A stretch of DNA of 64,000 bases from Euclidia mi (taxonomy: Eukaryota > Arthropoda > Insecta > Lepidoptera > Erebidae), in contig OX123205.2 of assembly GCA_944739405.2 (NCBI GenBank), positions 33,624,475 to 33,688,474 on the forward strand. Reading direction: 5' to 3'. The notes beneath the pieces are model-generated. The model saw only the letters and a list, made by a program, of their open reading frames with translations, made no database searches and had not been told where the DNA came from. Made by a program: the position numbers and the translations under genes. Shown here piece by piece: positions 1-9,176 of this stretch (the first letter of the stretch is position 1; each line of letters begins with the position of its first letter).

Positions 1-1482
1 AGAGCGAAAGTCCTGCTTATGTTATAGCATGATGATGACGCTCAGGTCAGAAACAAATATAGAACACCTTCACCTTGAACGCGAAAAAACAAGCGACAAT
101 TAACGCTTGGAAAATTTTGGAGCATGTTGTATAGTGATAGGATAATTACTGATATCAAGAAAACATATGATATCGATGAGCTCAGAAAAAATCCTCTAAT
201 TCAATAATGCTTTCTCACATAACAAAAATGTTTTGTGAGTGTTTTCTTACAAGTCTTTGGGCTTCTGCAAGTACTTGATATTACCAAGAATACCCTTTTG
301 TCTGCCTACTATTACCGAGAATTTTGACAGCTTAGCAATATAATTGGTCGGACAGAAAAGCCTTTCTACTTGAAGACTACGATTAATTTATAAAGTTCAA
401 GATCAAACATTATTATTTCATGTGATTATGTATCTATTCACGAATGTCGCTAACCCTTTGGGTTGGGTTGCAGTGGTCAGCCGGCAGTCACATATATAGT
501 TAGTCTAGTAAGCAGGTCCCGGGTTGCATCGCAACTCTTAGATGCAACTGGGATAGTGCTAGGACGATGATAAATGTCCCTATTCGCATACTCTTTTAAA
601 CGAAATCTGTTTAACTGGAATTGAACGAAACTCCATGAATCAAGAAACATAAGATAGGTGGCCAGATCTCTCGGGTCCAATCAAATCAAATCAGTTAATT
701 GTTCAAATAAAAATAATTTGATGAATTGTGATCGACTCAGCACTAGAATATTAAACGGTTTCATTTTAGTTAATACATCTATCAGACTTCCTCTTTATCA
801 GTTATGCTTCATGACAAACAAACAAAATACCTACGTGGATATTTCTGCATATATTTTCAACGCCCGGCTCACTTTTACTAGCGTCTCCCATATTGCATAA
901 GCCCATCCTAGTACTGTCAGCATGTACACCACCTTGAAACGAGTACTGCGCACGCAAAACGAACATTCGATAAAACAAAATACCGTGGCTTCACTTATTC
1001 GAAGAACGCTGTATTTTTAATTTATTTCAATAAACCCGCGATCTGGGGCATTAGGGAAACATTGTATGGTAATTTTGAATTTATAAGTACTTAGTCGATT
1101 AAATTCAAGAAATGTGGTCCAATAGAAAAAGCAAATTAACTTAAGTCGTTAATGATTCATGATAAAGCTGAAAAATACATATAAGTTACAGATAAGTAAG
1201 CTTAGAAACTAAACTACTGTTTACGGATTTTATCGTGTTATATTGATTTCACTGAGTTATTACAGTTAAACCGAATGATCTACAAACTACGTTTTTTAAT
1301 TTATTACTAACTGACGTTCATGTGTAACATTCGCGTAAACCCAAGAAGATATTAGAAAACTAGCCATAAAACGTGTACTTAACTACATTTTAGAATTGTC
1401 TATTACAAAGATCTTAACTAATCTTATTAAGTTCTTATGGGATAAGTGACAACCCCCGTAGTTTATTTTATTTCCTGCTTAT
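1..1482. other. A+T-rich DNA without recognisable feature
   Basis: I see no convincing coding region, RNA gene or repeat boundary here. The short open frames (67 and 80 codons) have no recognisable motif and overlap on opposite strands, as expected by chance. Confidence 0.5.
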
Positions 1483-1569
1483 TTAACCCCTTGTATGCCG
1501 GAACGCAGATCTACGCGAGACACAATAGCTTTTTAATTGTGTCTGGTATTCCGGCATACAAGCGGTTAA
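1483..1569. mobile_element. 79-bp piggyBac-like mini-element flanked by TTAA
   Basis: Two 21-bp inverted arms (1483-1503 and 1549-1569) differ at one position. Each arm begins with TTAA followed by CC(C/G)CTTGTATGCCGGAA. Reading TTAA as the duplicated target leaves a 79-bp element at 1487-1565. A second, inner inverted pair (GACACAAT / ATTGTGTC) lies between the arms. TTAA targets with C-rich TIR starts are typical of piggyBac-type DNA transposons. The superfamily is inferred from this only; the element has no coding capacity and lies 13 bp from the next element. Confidence 0.55.
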
Positions 1570-1581
1570 TCTTCAGTCTAA

Positions 1582-2053
1582 AGGTGCAAGTCCGAGATGG
1601 GCTGCAGACCGCAAACTGCAACCGCAGACTGCAGGCGACACCAATAGTTTCTATGAATCTCTATGAAATTGATTCCGAGCTCGGCAACACTTCGGCCTGC
1701 AGTCGCGGCGCGCCGCATGCGGTCGCGGCTAACAGCAACCGCACGCTACAGGTCCAGTGATGTCGCGGACTGCAGACAGTTCACACGTACAAAAATTTCC
1801 ACTTTTTCAGAGGATGATGAAGAAAAATTAATTAACTTTGTTGCTGGTCATCCAGTCATTTATGACACATCGAATCCAAAATATCGGAATAATTTGGTGA
1901 AAGATAATGGTTCGGTAACTCGTGCAGTCGCGGCATGCCGCCGCGCTTGGAATAGAAGCAACTGCGACCGCAGGGAGCACTGCAGTCGACCGCATCCACT
2001 AGCCGTAGTGTCGCCTGCGGTTGCAGTCTGCAGCCCAACTCGGAATTGTACCT
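1582..2053. mobile_element. PIF/Harbinger-type element, 472 bp, TSD TAA
   Basis: The left end AGGTGCAAGTCCGAG and the inverted right end AGGTACAATTCCGAG both continue into (A/T)TGGGCTGCAGAC, giving a TIR of about 27 bp with four mismatches. The element is flanked by TAA at 1579-1581 and 2054-2056. A 3-bp TWA target duplication is the hallmark of PIF/Harbinger transposons. The ends are G+C-rich, full of CTGCAG and CGCGAC words, and strongly foldable. The A+T-richer centre encodes a MADF-like fragment. No transposase is present, so this is a non-autonomous derivative. Confidence 0.75.
1801..1908 (+). pseudogene. MADF-domain fragment inside the Harbinger element
   Basis: One frame reads TFSEDDEEKLINFVAGHPV and continues with IYD, NPKYRN and LVKDN. 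This matches the start of a MADF domain (Adf-1-like DNA-binding fold): acidic lead, LI..V...P.IYD, then Y+N. Harbinger transposons usually encode a second protein with a Myb/SANT/MADF-like domain that brings the transposase to DNA. The piece is about 36 codons, so the Trp and the rest of the domain are missing. A TTTTTCAG just inside the left edge resembles a splice acceptor. Surrounding G+C-rich sequence interrupts it on both sides, so it is a relic. Confidence 0.6.
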
Positions 2054-2078
2054 TAAATGTCACGAATATCTGTGTCAA

Positions 2079-2480
2079 TTGGACGTAGTTACACGAAAAG
2101 GATCCAATCCACAACATAGTCAAAAATGAGTTAAATATACCAAACTGATGCTAAATATCAAAACTATCGGCCAGTAAAAAAATATCCAAGCCAAAAGAAT
2201 TGCTTAACACATTTTTCAACCCCAGAACCAAACCACTTGTACTGCACGTTAAAAAAAAGATCACCTTGAACAATCCAACCTTCCTGGTTCAATGACCAGT
2301 ATTACAAACCGATTAAGTGAAACGAATCAAGGAGTCTGGATTATTTTTGCGAAATTAAAATTTATTCATCACCGACACTATAATAAAACACTAAAAGAAT
2401 CCACTATGCTTGGAACTGTTTTCTGAATACACCTAATTAAAACAATCCAGAATGCATGGATCCTTTTCGATAAATGGATT
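2079..2480. repeat. GAAAAGGATCC repeat, copy 1 (diverged)
   Basis: The left edge contains GTAGTTACACGAAAAGGATC (2085-2104). The same ~36-bp block recurs identically at 2681. Near 2457-2475 an inverted partner, TGGATCCTTTTCGATAA, is found. The pair suggests an old TIR-bounded element, but the interior shows nothing coding. Confidence 0.4.
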
Positions 2481-2686
2481 TTCGTTTATTATTCCAATAA
2501 ATCTGACAGCGAAAATGATTGCAAAGTCAATTTAAATCATTCTGCGAAAACGATCCAGGCCTATTCGGGTCGTCGCGCTGATTATGTATACTTCGATTCA
2601 TAAATATATTCCTAAGTAAAAAACCAAAATAAATCATAGATTACTACTGACAAGTAATAAATAGTAGTAATTTAATCAAATTGGAC

Positions 2687-2914
2687 GTAGTTACACGAAA
2701 AGGATCCAATCCACAAAAAGTCACTTTGGAGATATTGACGTTTGAAGTTTGGAAGATATTTTTTCATTGGTATTCATTTTAAAATTAATTGAAAGTATGA
2801 TGTTATGTGTGAAATAATGAAACTTTTTTATTGTGTATAGTATAGTCAAGCCTTGTATTGTATTTTGCGAATCATACGTAAATTTATACAGCTGGATCCT
2901 TTTCGTTAAATTAC
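2687..2914. mobile_element. 228-bp TIR element with GAAAAGGATCC ends, copy 2
   Basis: The left end GTAGTTACACGAAAAGGATC is matched in inverted orientation at 2891-2914 (reverse complement GTAATTTAACGAAAAGGATC). The interior (2720-2890) recurs at 3125-3300 as a diverged direct repeat of about 190 bp, both starting with TTTGGAGATATTGACGTTTG. It has no coding capacity. The transposon superfamily is not determined. Confidence 0.55.
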
Positions 2915-2924
2915 AGTCTCCACT

Positions 2925-3070
2925 GCGCATGCTCTATTCTCAATTCCGTTGAAACGCTCCAAGTAATAAATTGTGTATAAAAAACCTATTCCATGAAATC
3001 AAATACATTTATTTTGTTTTAAGTTAATTTGACTGAACCTTATCCTAAAACATGGCAACACACACATATC
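2925..3070. repeat. Dispersed repeat R1, unbroken copy
   Basis: It runs from GCGCATGCTCT through AACGCTCCAAGTAATAAATT to ACATGGCAACACACACA. The same order of blocks is found split at 7426-7453 and 11315-11470. This copy shows what that locus looked like before LINE A inserted there. Confidence 0.6.
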
Positions 3071-3114
3071 AAAATCAACAAAACTAAATCTCAAAATCAA
3101 CATAACCCCTTAAA

Positions 3115-3318
3115 ATGCCTTATATTTTTGGAGATATTGACGTTTGAAGTTTAAAAGCTATTTTTTATTGGTTTTCGTTTTAAAAATAATTAAATGTATG
3201 ATGTTCTCTATGGAATAATAGTACTTATTTATTGTTAAAACTACAATCAAGCGTAGTATTGTATTTTCCGAGTTATATGTAAATTTAAACGATTGGATCC
3301 TTTTTGTTAAAATACGCA
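3115..3318. repeat. GAAAAGGATCC repeat, copy 3 (partial)
   Basis: It repeats the interior of the 2687-2914 element and ends with ATTGGATCCTTTTTGTTAAA. The left terminal repeat is missing. The following LINE begins directly at its right end. Confidence 0.5.
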
Positions 3319-4737
3319 ATTATCAAACCCATACCCAAAACGAGCCATCCCAATTCTACAAAAGACTTACGGCCTATTAGCTTACTGCCCTGTTTGTCAA
3401 AGGTTCTGGAAAAAGTAGTTTATTTACAAGTTATGGAATATGTTGAAAAAAATAACATTCTGCCGGACAAACAATCAGGGTTCAGAAAAGGACGAGGAAC
3501 CGCAACAGCTTTATGTGATGTTGTGGGTAACATACTGGAAGCTAGGGATCGTGGAGAGGGCACTGCCCTCATTCTTCTAGACTATTCCAGAGCATTTGAC
3601 GCTATAAATACATCTCTATTATTGTCAAAATTAGCTTACTATGGATTTGCACCTAACACCATAAAGTGGTTTAATAGTTACCTCACTAATAGGTCCCAAC
3701 ATGTAGAAATGCAAAGGGAAGACGGTATGGTCATGTCTTCATCTGCTCTCACAGTGAACAGAGGCGTCCCACAAGGCTCAGTACTCTCAACACTTCTCTT
3801 CATCATATACACAGCTGACATGACCTCTTCTTTAAAAAATTGCAGTTTTCATATGTATGCAGATGACACGCAGCTTTATCTCTCTTTTAAGCCTGAAGAC
3901 ACCCTATCAGCTGTTACAAAGATAAATCAGGACCTTGACAGAGTGATTGAATGGTCAAAAAAACACTCATTAATATTAAATCCACATAAATCAAAATTTA
4001 TCATTCTGGGCAGTAAAATACAAGTAAAGACTATATTGCAAGTTAACCCAGCTATCATTTTGGACGGTCAGAAATTAGAAGGGATAAAAGAGGCCTCCAA
4101 CTTAGGTTTATTAATTGACTCTGAATTAAAGTTTGAAGGACATCTAATTAAAATAGTAAGAAATTGCTTTTACAGGTTAAAAATTCTTTACAACATTCAA
4201 AACTATCTTAGTATTAACCTTAGAAAACAGCTTGTAGACAGCCTCATTTTATCCCGTTTCAATTACTGTGATGTAGTTTATGGCCCATGTTTGCTGGCAA
4301 GAACTAAGAATTTAATACAAAGGGTGCAAAATGCATGTGCCCGATTCTGTTTCAAGATTCCAAGACGACATCATGTCACACCATATATTAATGATAACAA
4401 CATCCTTAAAATGGAATCTAGAAGAAAATTACATCTTGCTACATTACTTTTTGGGGTAATGGCTAGTAAAAAGCCTACCTACTTGTATGAAAAGTTAGAT
4501 TGGAGATCAAACCACTTTTCATACTCCACCAGATCCTCAACCAGAACTCTATCACAAACTAAACACCGTACAATGGCTTTCCGGGGCTCTTTTAGATACT
4601 TAGGTACGAAATGCTGGAACAATTTGCCTCCTCCGATAAGGGACCTGAAAACAAAAGCATCATTTAAAAAGTACCTCAAGAGCTATTTAATCTCTCAACA
4701 GAAACTACAGTTACAAGATACTACTGCTTACCTGTGA
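3304..4737 (+). CDS. LINE reverse transcriptase, N-terminally truncated but open (477 aa)
   Basis: This is the RT of a non-LTR retrotransposon, which copies its RNA into nicked chromosomal DNA. The frame enters at the first RT blocks (AIIKPIPK, DLRPISLLP, SKVLEK). It continues with the fingers motif (KQSGFRKGRGT), the motif A aspartate (LLDYSRAFD, about residue 93), motif B (GVPQGSVLS, about 154) and the catalytic box MYADDTQLY with YADD at 185-188. The thumb and C-terminal part follow, ending with a W-N-LPP segment and an FKKYLK..L tail. It is uninterrupted, so the copy is fairly young. The apurinic-type endonuclease that should precede RT is missing, and the ATG at 3304 lies in flanking repeat, so it is unlikely to be a true start. 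YADDTQLY fits the CR1/Jockey group; the exact clade is not settled. Confidence 0.88.
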   Translation: MLKYAIIKPIPKTSHPNSTKDLRPISLLPCLSKVLEKVVYLQVMEYVEKNNILPDKQSGFRKGRGTATALCDVVGNILEARDRGEGTALILLDYSRAFDAINTSLLLSKLAYYGFAPNTIKWFNSYLTNRSQHVEMQREDGMVMSSSALTVNRGVPQGSVLSTLLFIIYTADMTSSLKNCSFHMYADDTQLYLSFKPEDTLSAVTKINQDLDRVIEWSKKHSLILNPHKSKFIILGSKIQVKTILQVNPAIILDGQKLEGIKEASNLGLLIDSELKFEGHLIKIVRNCFYRLKILYNIQNYLSINLRKQLVDSLILSRFNYCDVVYGPCLLARTKNLIQRVQNACARFCFKIPRRHHVTPYINDNNILKMESRRKLHLATLLFGVMASKKPTYLYEKLDWRSNHFSYSTRSSTRTLSQTKHRTMAFRGSFRYLGTKCWNNLPPPIRDLKTKASFKKYLKSYLISQQKLQLQDTTAYL

Positions 4738-4835
4738 GGATATAGCCCTAGTAACATTAGTCTTGATTGCTTACAGCATTTTAGTATCTCTGAGGTCTGG
4801 TTGGGTACTTGCAACAACTCCTGAAAAATTAAACA
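3315..4835 (+). mobile_element. 5'-truncated non-LTR retrotransposon (LINE)
   Basis: This insertion comprises the RT frame plus about 100 bp of 3' UTR. TTAAAATA occurs at 3307-3314 and again at 4836-4843 and could be an 8-bp TSD, though it is low-complexity. Endonuclease and ORF1 parts are absent, as expected from incomplete reverse transcription. The 3' end is A-rich (AAATTAAACATTAAAATAAA). Confidence 0.7.
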
Positions 4836-4843
4836 TTAAAATA

Positions 4844-5640
4844 AAATAATGTCATATTATCCGCTATGAGCAAATAAGCAAATTAAATGTAGAAACTTAG
4901 TAAACGGGCATACCTGCTAGTTATGTATTCCCTTGTTTCGTGTAAAACATATGTTTTGAAAGTGTACTGAATTAGTCATAAATAGTTGGACATGTTCATA
5001 TGCAATGGTACGTAGACGACCATCACGTTTCAGTGGCCTTTTGACATATTACGTGGCGGCACTGAAAATCAGTACTGTGTTTGGAACTATGGCGTCCATA
5101 GCAGTGTTTGCTGAGTGTCAGCCCGTATTGCGGCACGCGGTGTATAGTGCTCATAGCTCATGCAGTTATTATTGTTTAAGTTACTTAAATGTATTTTCAA
5201 AAGTAAAAATTATGTACAAATTGTTCAATCTCTGGTGTAGATACACGTGGCGAGTCACGTGGTGACACGTATCACATAAATGTCAACTAACTCAACTCAG
5301 TTTGTGACAATTGACAAGACATGCCAAGCGTCATTAACTCATTATGACAACAAGTTGCCCAATAGCAAAAAAGTGTCTTTAGTCATTGGCAAAGAGATTG
5401 GATAATATACATAGAGACCGTCCTAGTACTCCCAAATTGAACACAGTCAACTGACGTGTAAGATACAATTTAGACAATATTATGCCATCAAATTATATAA
5501 CCTTAGTGATTTTTTCTTTATAACAGTTCTATCATGATTTTGAATTTAGTCGTATAATATTTATATCGACTTTTCAAGTGTTGTAAAAAATCTTATCGAT
5601 ATGTCTATCCACCGTATATTTTTACCTCATTATTTTTTAG
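4844..5640. other. No recognised gene; small CACGTG cluster
   Basis: Nothing coding is convincing. At about 5241-5270 two perfect CACGTG E-box hexamers and one CACGTA lie within 30 bp; this may be chance. The 86-codon open frame at 5005 has no motif. Confidence 0.4.
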
Positions 5641-5805
5641 ATTACATGTGCACGTGATAAAGATTTATAAAATAAGTGGATTGCTGCAGTATGTCGTGGA
5701 GAAAATTGGGTGCCTAGAAAGCACCATAGAATTTGTTCCAAGCATTTTACTGCGGATTTTTTTTATAGTAATGACAGATGGCGCCTCCCTTCTAAACATA
5801 TCAGT
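5641..5805 (+). pseudogene. Decayed THAP-domain exon
   Basis: One frame reads DKDL, a stop (TAA at 5668-5670), then NKWIAAVCRGENWVPRKHHR, ICSKHFTADFF and RWRLPSK. This is the second half of a THAP zinc-binding DNA-binding domain: the Asp..K-W segment, the W-x-P turn and the C-S-K-H-F signature that supplies the last Cys and His of the C2CH site. TTTTTTAG ends at 5640 as a possible splice acceptor, and AGT|GTGAGT follows codon 55 as a good donor, so it resembles an internal exon. The N-terminal C..C half is not visible upstream. THAP domains occur in P-element transposases and in host or domesticated proteins; which one this came from cannot be told. The in-frame stop argues against present function. 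Confidence 0.65.
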
Positions 5806-6206
5806 GTGAGTGCTTAAATAATTACTTGCTATTATTTAAACTATCAGCAACAGTAATGAATTCCGAAGCTTGTTAGAATCCATCATATTACAAAAAAAAT
5901 TAATGCACCTATAGAAAAAATCTGATCTTTCTTTACAAAGACAGTAATATTTAAAGGACAGTAATTTGAAGGTTTGATAAGAATTGTCTGCTTTTATAGT
6001 CACGACTACTGAGTGGATATGCATCAAAATAAGGGAATCTTCATTTGAAAGAAATTTTGTTAAATGTCATCTACCCAGAGACCAAAACTTGGTTGTTCTT
6101 GTTCGACTAGTGGACTAATAATGTGGCGATCCCAAGATAAAATCGAAGGGCTAGTCTAGCCACATTATTTTTCTCTCTAAATATTCTGTGTGTACTTTAC
6201 ACTTTT
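5806..6206. other. Unannotated DNA with a short inverted pair
   Basis: No coding signal is visible. AATAATGTGGC near 6119 and GCCACATTATT near 6159 form an 11-bp inverted pair, a possible remnant of a small TIR element. Confidence 0.35.
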
Positions 6207-6243
6207 ACACTTTTCGGTCGTACATGTAACGACCGAAAAGTGT
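6207..6243. repeat. Perfect 15-bp stem hairpin
   Basis: ACACTTTTCGGTCGT and its exact reverse complement flank a 7-nt spacer. No poly-T or gene context suggests a terminator; it is more likely a remnant of a foldback element. Confidence 0.55.
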
Positions 6244-6654
6244 CCGATCCCGCACATACATTTTTTACACATAGATTTGTATCACCTACACTATGTAATG
6301 AGAAAATTTCAATAAAGTGATTATTGTTAATAACAAACCTTTGGGCACTATTCAAGGTTTTGTCTGATTTATCTATTTTAAGTAAATTTTTATGTTTTTT
6401 GCTTGATAAAATCCATGTCGACTATCTCCTATCCTTGTAAAGAATTAATTTGGATATGCCATTCTCAGTTATCATAATGCTTAAGCTATGAGTTTTGCTT
6501 TTATCTTAATTATTTGCTTTCTCTAATAAAAATATGTTATTGAGATTAGAGAGAGAGTAGGGGGTGATGATTTATTTATTTAATATTTATTAATCCCACT
6601 TACAGCTTTCATTACAGCTGAAAAACTAACTATAAATAAGTATAAATAAACATT

Positions 6655-6830
6655 TATGCCGAGGGTGTCGTATGAGGCGACTAAGAGAAACAAGAGAAGG
6701 AAATCTCGAAATAAAACCCTATACGAATACGTCTGGCTAGTGTGGTATTATAGTAGGCCAAACCTCCACCACGGAAGGTTAAAGACCAGCAGTGGACTTG
6801 AAAAGGCTGTTGATGCGTAAAGAAAAATAC
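6655..6830 (+). repeat. Lepidopteran LINE 3'-end repeat (GTGTCGT...CCAGCAGTGG type)
   Basis: Ordered modules are GAGGGTGTCGTATGAGGCGA, ACCCTATACGAATACGTCTG, GTAGGCCAAACCTCCACC and GACCAGCAGTGGACTTG. The same order occurs at 41020-41205 and, in part, at 56621-56765 and 58085-58260. I recognise it as a common 3' end of lepidopteran LINEs. No coding part remains. Confidence 0.55.
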
Positions 6831-7239
6831 CATGAAAATTAGAAAATAACGCCTCGAAAGATTATGTGCTACTGAGTACCCATTTGAAACAAAAATATAT
6901 AAGTTCAGTTTAAAAATGCAAGTTTGTGTAATAATTATTTAAAGACTGTCCATCAACTAGCGTTCTGACTGCTGTGGACATAAAGTTACGGAATTTAAAA
7001 TGTATAACATATAAATAATATACTTTACAAGTCCGTTTGATTATGAACCTATATTGAAACTTTAATCGATATCGATAGCGGATTTGCTCAGTCACTATTA
7101 AATTAAAAAGTTACGATATTTGTGTTCAAATTGTCTTTAGCCCTAACTGACAAACATAGTGCCATCTTCTTCTGGCAACTCTAATTTATCATATGAGTGA
7201 AGAGTGTAGCTATATTCAATTTGTTCTTAAAAATATCGT
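6831..7239. other. A+T-rich stretch without recognisable feature
   Basis: Only a 61-codon motif-less open frame is present. I see no repeat edges. Confidence 0.35.
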
Positions 7240-7421
7240 TCCTTCCATGCTTCAGTTATTCTTCTGTGGTCATTGGTCTTAGTTGAGTTAGTGTTTATTG
7301 ACTTCGCCAAAATATGTTTTTAGTGTGGTTCTGTTTTTTGTTTTTAGAATAAGTAAATTTAAGGAGTACTGTGCAGCGTGCTTGCAATAAAGATATATTT
7401 TCTTTCTTTCTTTCTTTCTTT
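7240..7421 (+). repeat. Retrotransposon 3' tail with AATAAA and (TTTC)n
   Basis: A T-rich stretch ends with TGCAATAAAGATATATTT followed by about five TTTC units. A polyadenylation-like AATAAA next to a simple-repeat tail is how several other LINE ends in this window finish. No coding part is preserved. Confidence 0.4.
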
Positions 7422-7425
7422 GCAT

Positions 7426-7453
7426 AGCGCATGCTCTAGTCTTAATTACGTTA
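7426..7453. repeat. Dispersed repeat R1, left part of a split copy
   Basis: GCGCATGCTCTAGTCTTAAT followed by TACGTTA corresponds to 2927-2955 of the unbroken copy. It ends in TTAATTACGTTA (7442-7453), the left copy of the LINE A TSD. Confidence 0.7.
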
Positions 7454-7490
7454 CTTACTTATTTACTTATCGTGTCGATGTCAACACATT

Positions 7491-9171
7491 TTATAAAATT
7501 TTGGACCAGTTTTCAGCAACGCTGATGGCATTTGGTGTCGCCTGATACAGGTCATCCAGTGTGCACAATTCTGGGTTCACCGGGCACGACAGCAGATGAT
7601 CCATTGTCTGTGATGATACGCCGCAGTCACATCTATTCGCACTTGTATCTATATACCCCCACCTTGACATATTGTCTTTACATCGGCCAACCTGGGTACG
7701 CAACCTGTTGAGTGCCTTCCAGGTTGGCCAAGGCAGTTTGGCTCCCGGTGGTAACTTTTCTGCTGGTGTGATAAAAGAATGTAGGAGGCAGGGAGAATTT
7801 TCCACGCCACAGGCTAACTCTGGCTTCAGGAGCATCATTGGCACTTGCAGATACGGTGTGGAGGAAACTGTTACGGCTTTTTAGCCTTTTGCTAGCTGGA
7901 ATTTGGCCGTATACTGGGTGTCTTCGGTCAGTTTCCTGTTTCCATTTTTCGATTGCAGTGGCTACTTCTCTGCGGACAGCTGGAGGGGCAATACCTGCCA
8001 GTGGATACAGCATCTTTACCGGAGTCGGCTTCAAACATCCTGTTATTTTCTGGCACGTTTCGTTGAGAGCTATATCCACTTTCTTGGCGTGGGCCGATCG
8101 GTGCCACACAGGGCATGCATATTCGCCTGCAGAGAAACATAACGCTAGTCCTGTAGTGCGCAAAACAGAAGGCGTAGCTCCCCATCTTGTAGATGTTAGG
8201 CGTTGAAGTAAGTTATTGCGAGTGGAGACCTTTTGTTTAATATTTTCGCAGTTGACTTTAAAGGTCAGCGTTCTGTCTAAGGTGATCCCCAGATACTTTG
8301 GGTGGCTACAGAGATCTATTGCGTAGATGGAATGCACATGACTGCGTTTTCGCTGGATTGGGTTTTAGGCTTTTTTCGTCATAATACTCACCGAGGGTCA
8401 ATAGTGCAGTTGAGAGAGTTGCCTCTATCTGCTCGAAAGTCTTGGCCCGAGACGCGAGCGCCAAGTCATCTGCATAAACGAATTGTTTTGTGCCCTGAAA
8501 CTGTGGTTGGTCGTTGGTATAGATATTAAAAAGAGTAGGAGCGAGCACACTGCCCTGCGGTAGCCCGTTTTTTTGGCGGCGCCACCTACTCTTATCCGAC
8601 AACATATGCACTTGAAAAGTTCGATTACGCAGAAGCTCGCTAAGGACACAGACGAATTTAGTGTCTCCAGTTATGCTCTCCACCTTCCAAAGTAATCTCC
8701 GTATGTTGACGGTGTCATATGCTGCTGACCGATCCACAAAGACAATGCCTGTAACTTCTCTAGCCTCAAAACCGTTCTCTATATATTGCGTCAAGTTTAA
8801 AACTTGACTGGAACATGACTTTCCTGGTCTGAAGCCGGCCTGCTCGGAAATTAGTTTTGGATCTATGAATCTACTTAAGCGATTAAGAAATATTCTCTCT
8901 AGGAGTTTGAAAGTATGACAAAGGAGAGAAATTGGGCAGAAGTTCTTTGCATTATCTGGGGTTTTGCCGGGTTTTAGAACGGCGATAATTTTAGACTTTC
9001 TCCATAGGGTAGGAACTTTCGTTGTCTCTATGCAGGTATTAAACATATGGAGAAGCCAAGAAACTGCAACTGGACCAATGTGTTTTAGTTGTTCAGTGGA
9101 GATGTTGTCCACTCCAGGCGCCTTTCCTAGTTTCATGTTTTTGATGGCTACTGTAATTTCTGAAATATTAA
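7491..9171 (-). pseudogene. LINE A reverse transcriptase and C-terminal domain (frameshifted)
   Basis: The minus strand reads PFNISEITVAI, KLGKAPGVDNI, the palm with EQAGFRPGKS, VDRSAAYDTVN (motif A), NGLPQGSVLAP (motif B) and FVYADDLALA (YADD encoded at 8465-8476). It then shifts frame near 8330 into the thumb region (SHPKYLGITLD) and again near 7835 into a C-terminal part. That part has PAEKLP..KLPWPTWKALNR and a CDCG-H-C zinc-knuckle-like motif (CDCGVSSQTMDHLLSC), ending at a TAA at 7491. Two frameshifts make it non-functional. The motif order is that of a Jockey/RTE/Ingi-like non-LTR element; I cannot fix the clade. Confidence 0.85.
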
Positions 9172-9176
9172 ATGGA
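9171..9176. repeat. Left TSD of LINE B (AATGGA)
   Basis: AATGGA here and at 10567-10572 bracket LINE B. Joining the flanks restores an unbroken LINE A reading frame across the site. Confidence 0.75.

Noticed and set aside
477..900. Two short open frames (67 and 80 codons) on opposite strands
   Set aside because: No motif, no start context, overlapping; expected by chance.
5241..5270. Cluster of CACGTG boxes as a promoter element
   Set aside because: No gene follows, and three similar hexamers alone are weak evidence.
7672..8529. Plus-strand open frames of 70-122 codons
   Set aside because: They lie antisense to the LINE A reverse transcriptase and have no motif of their own.
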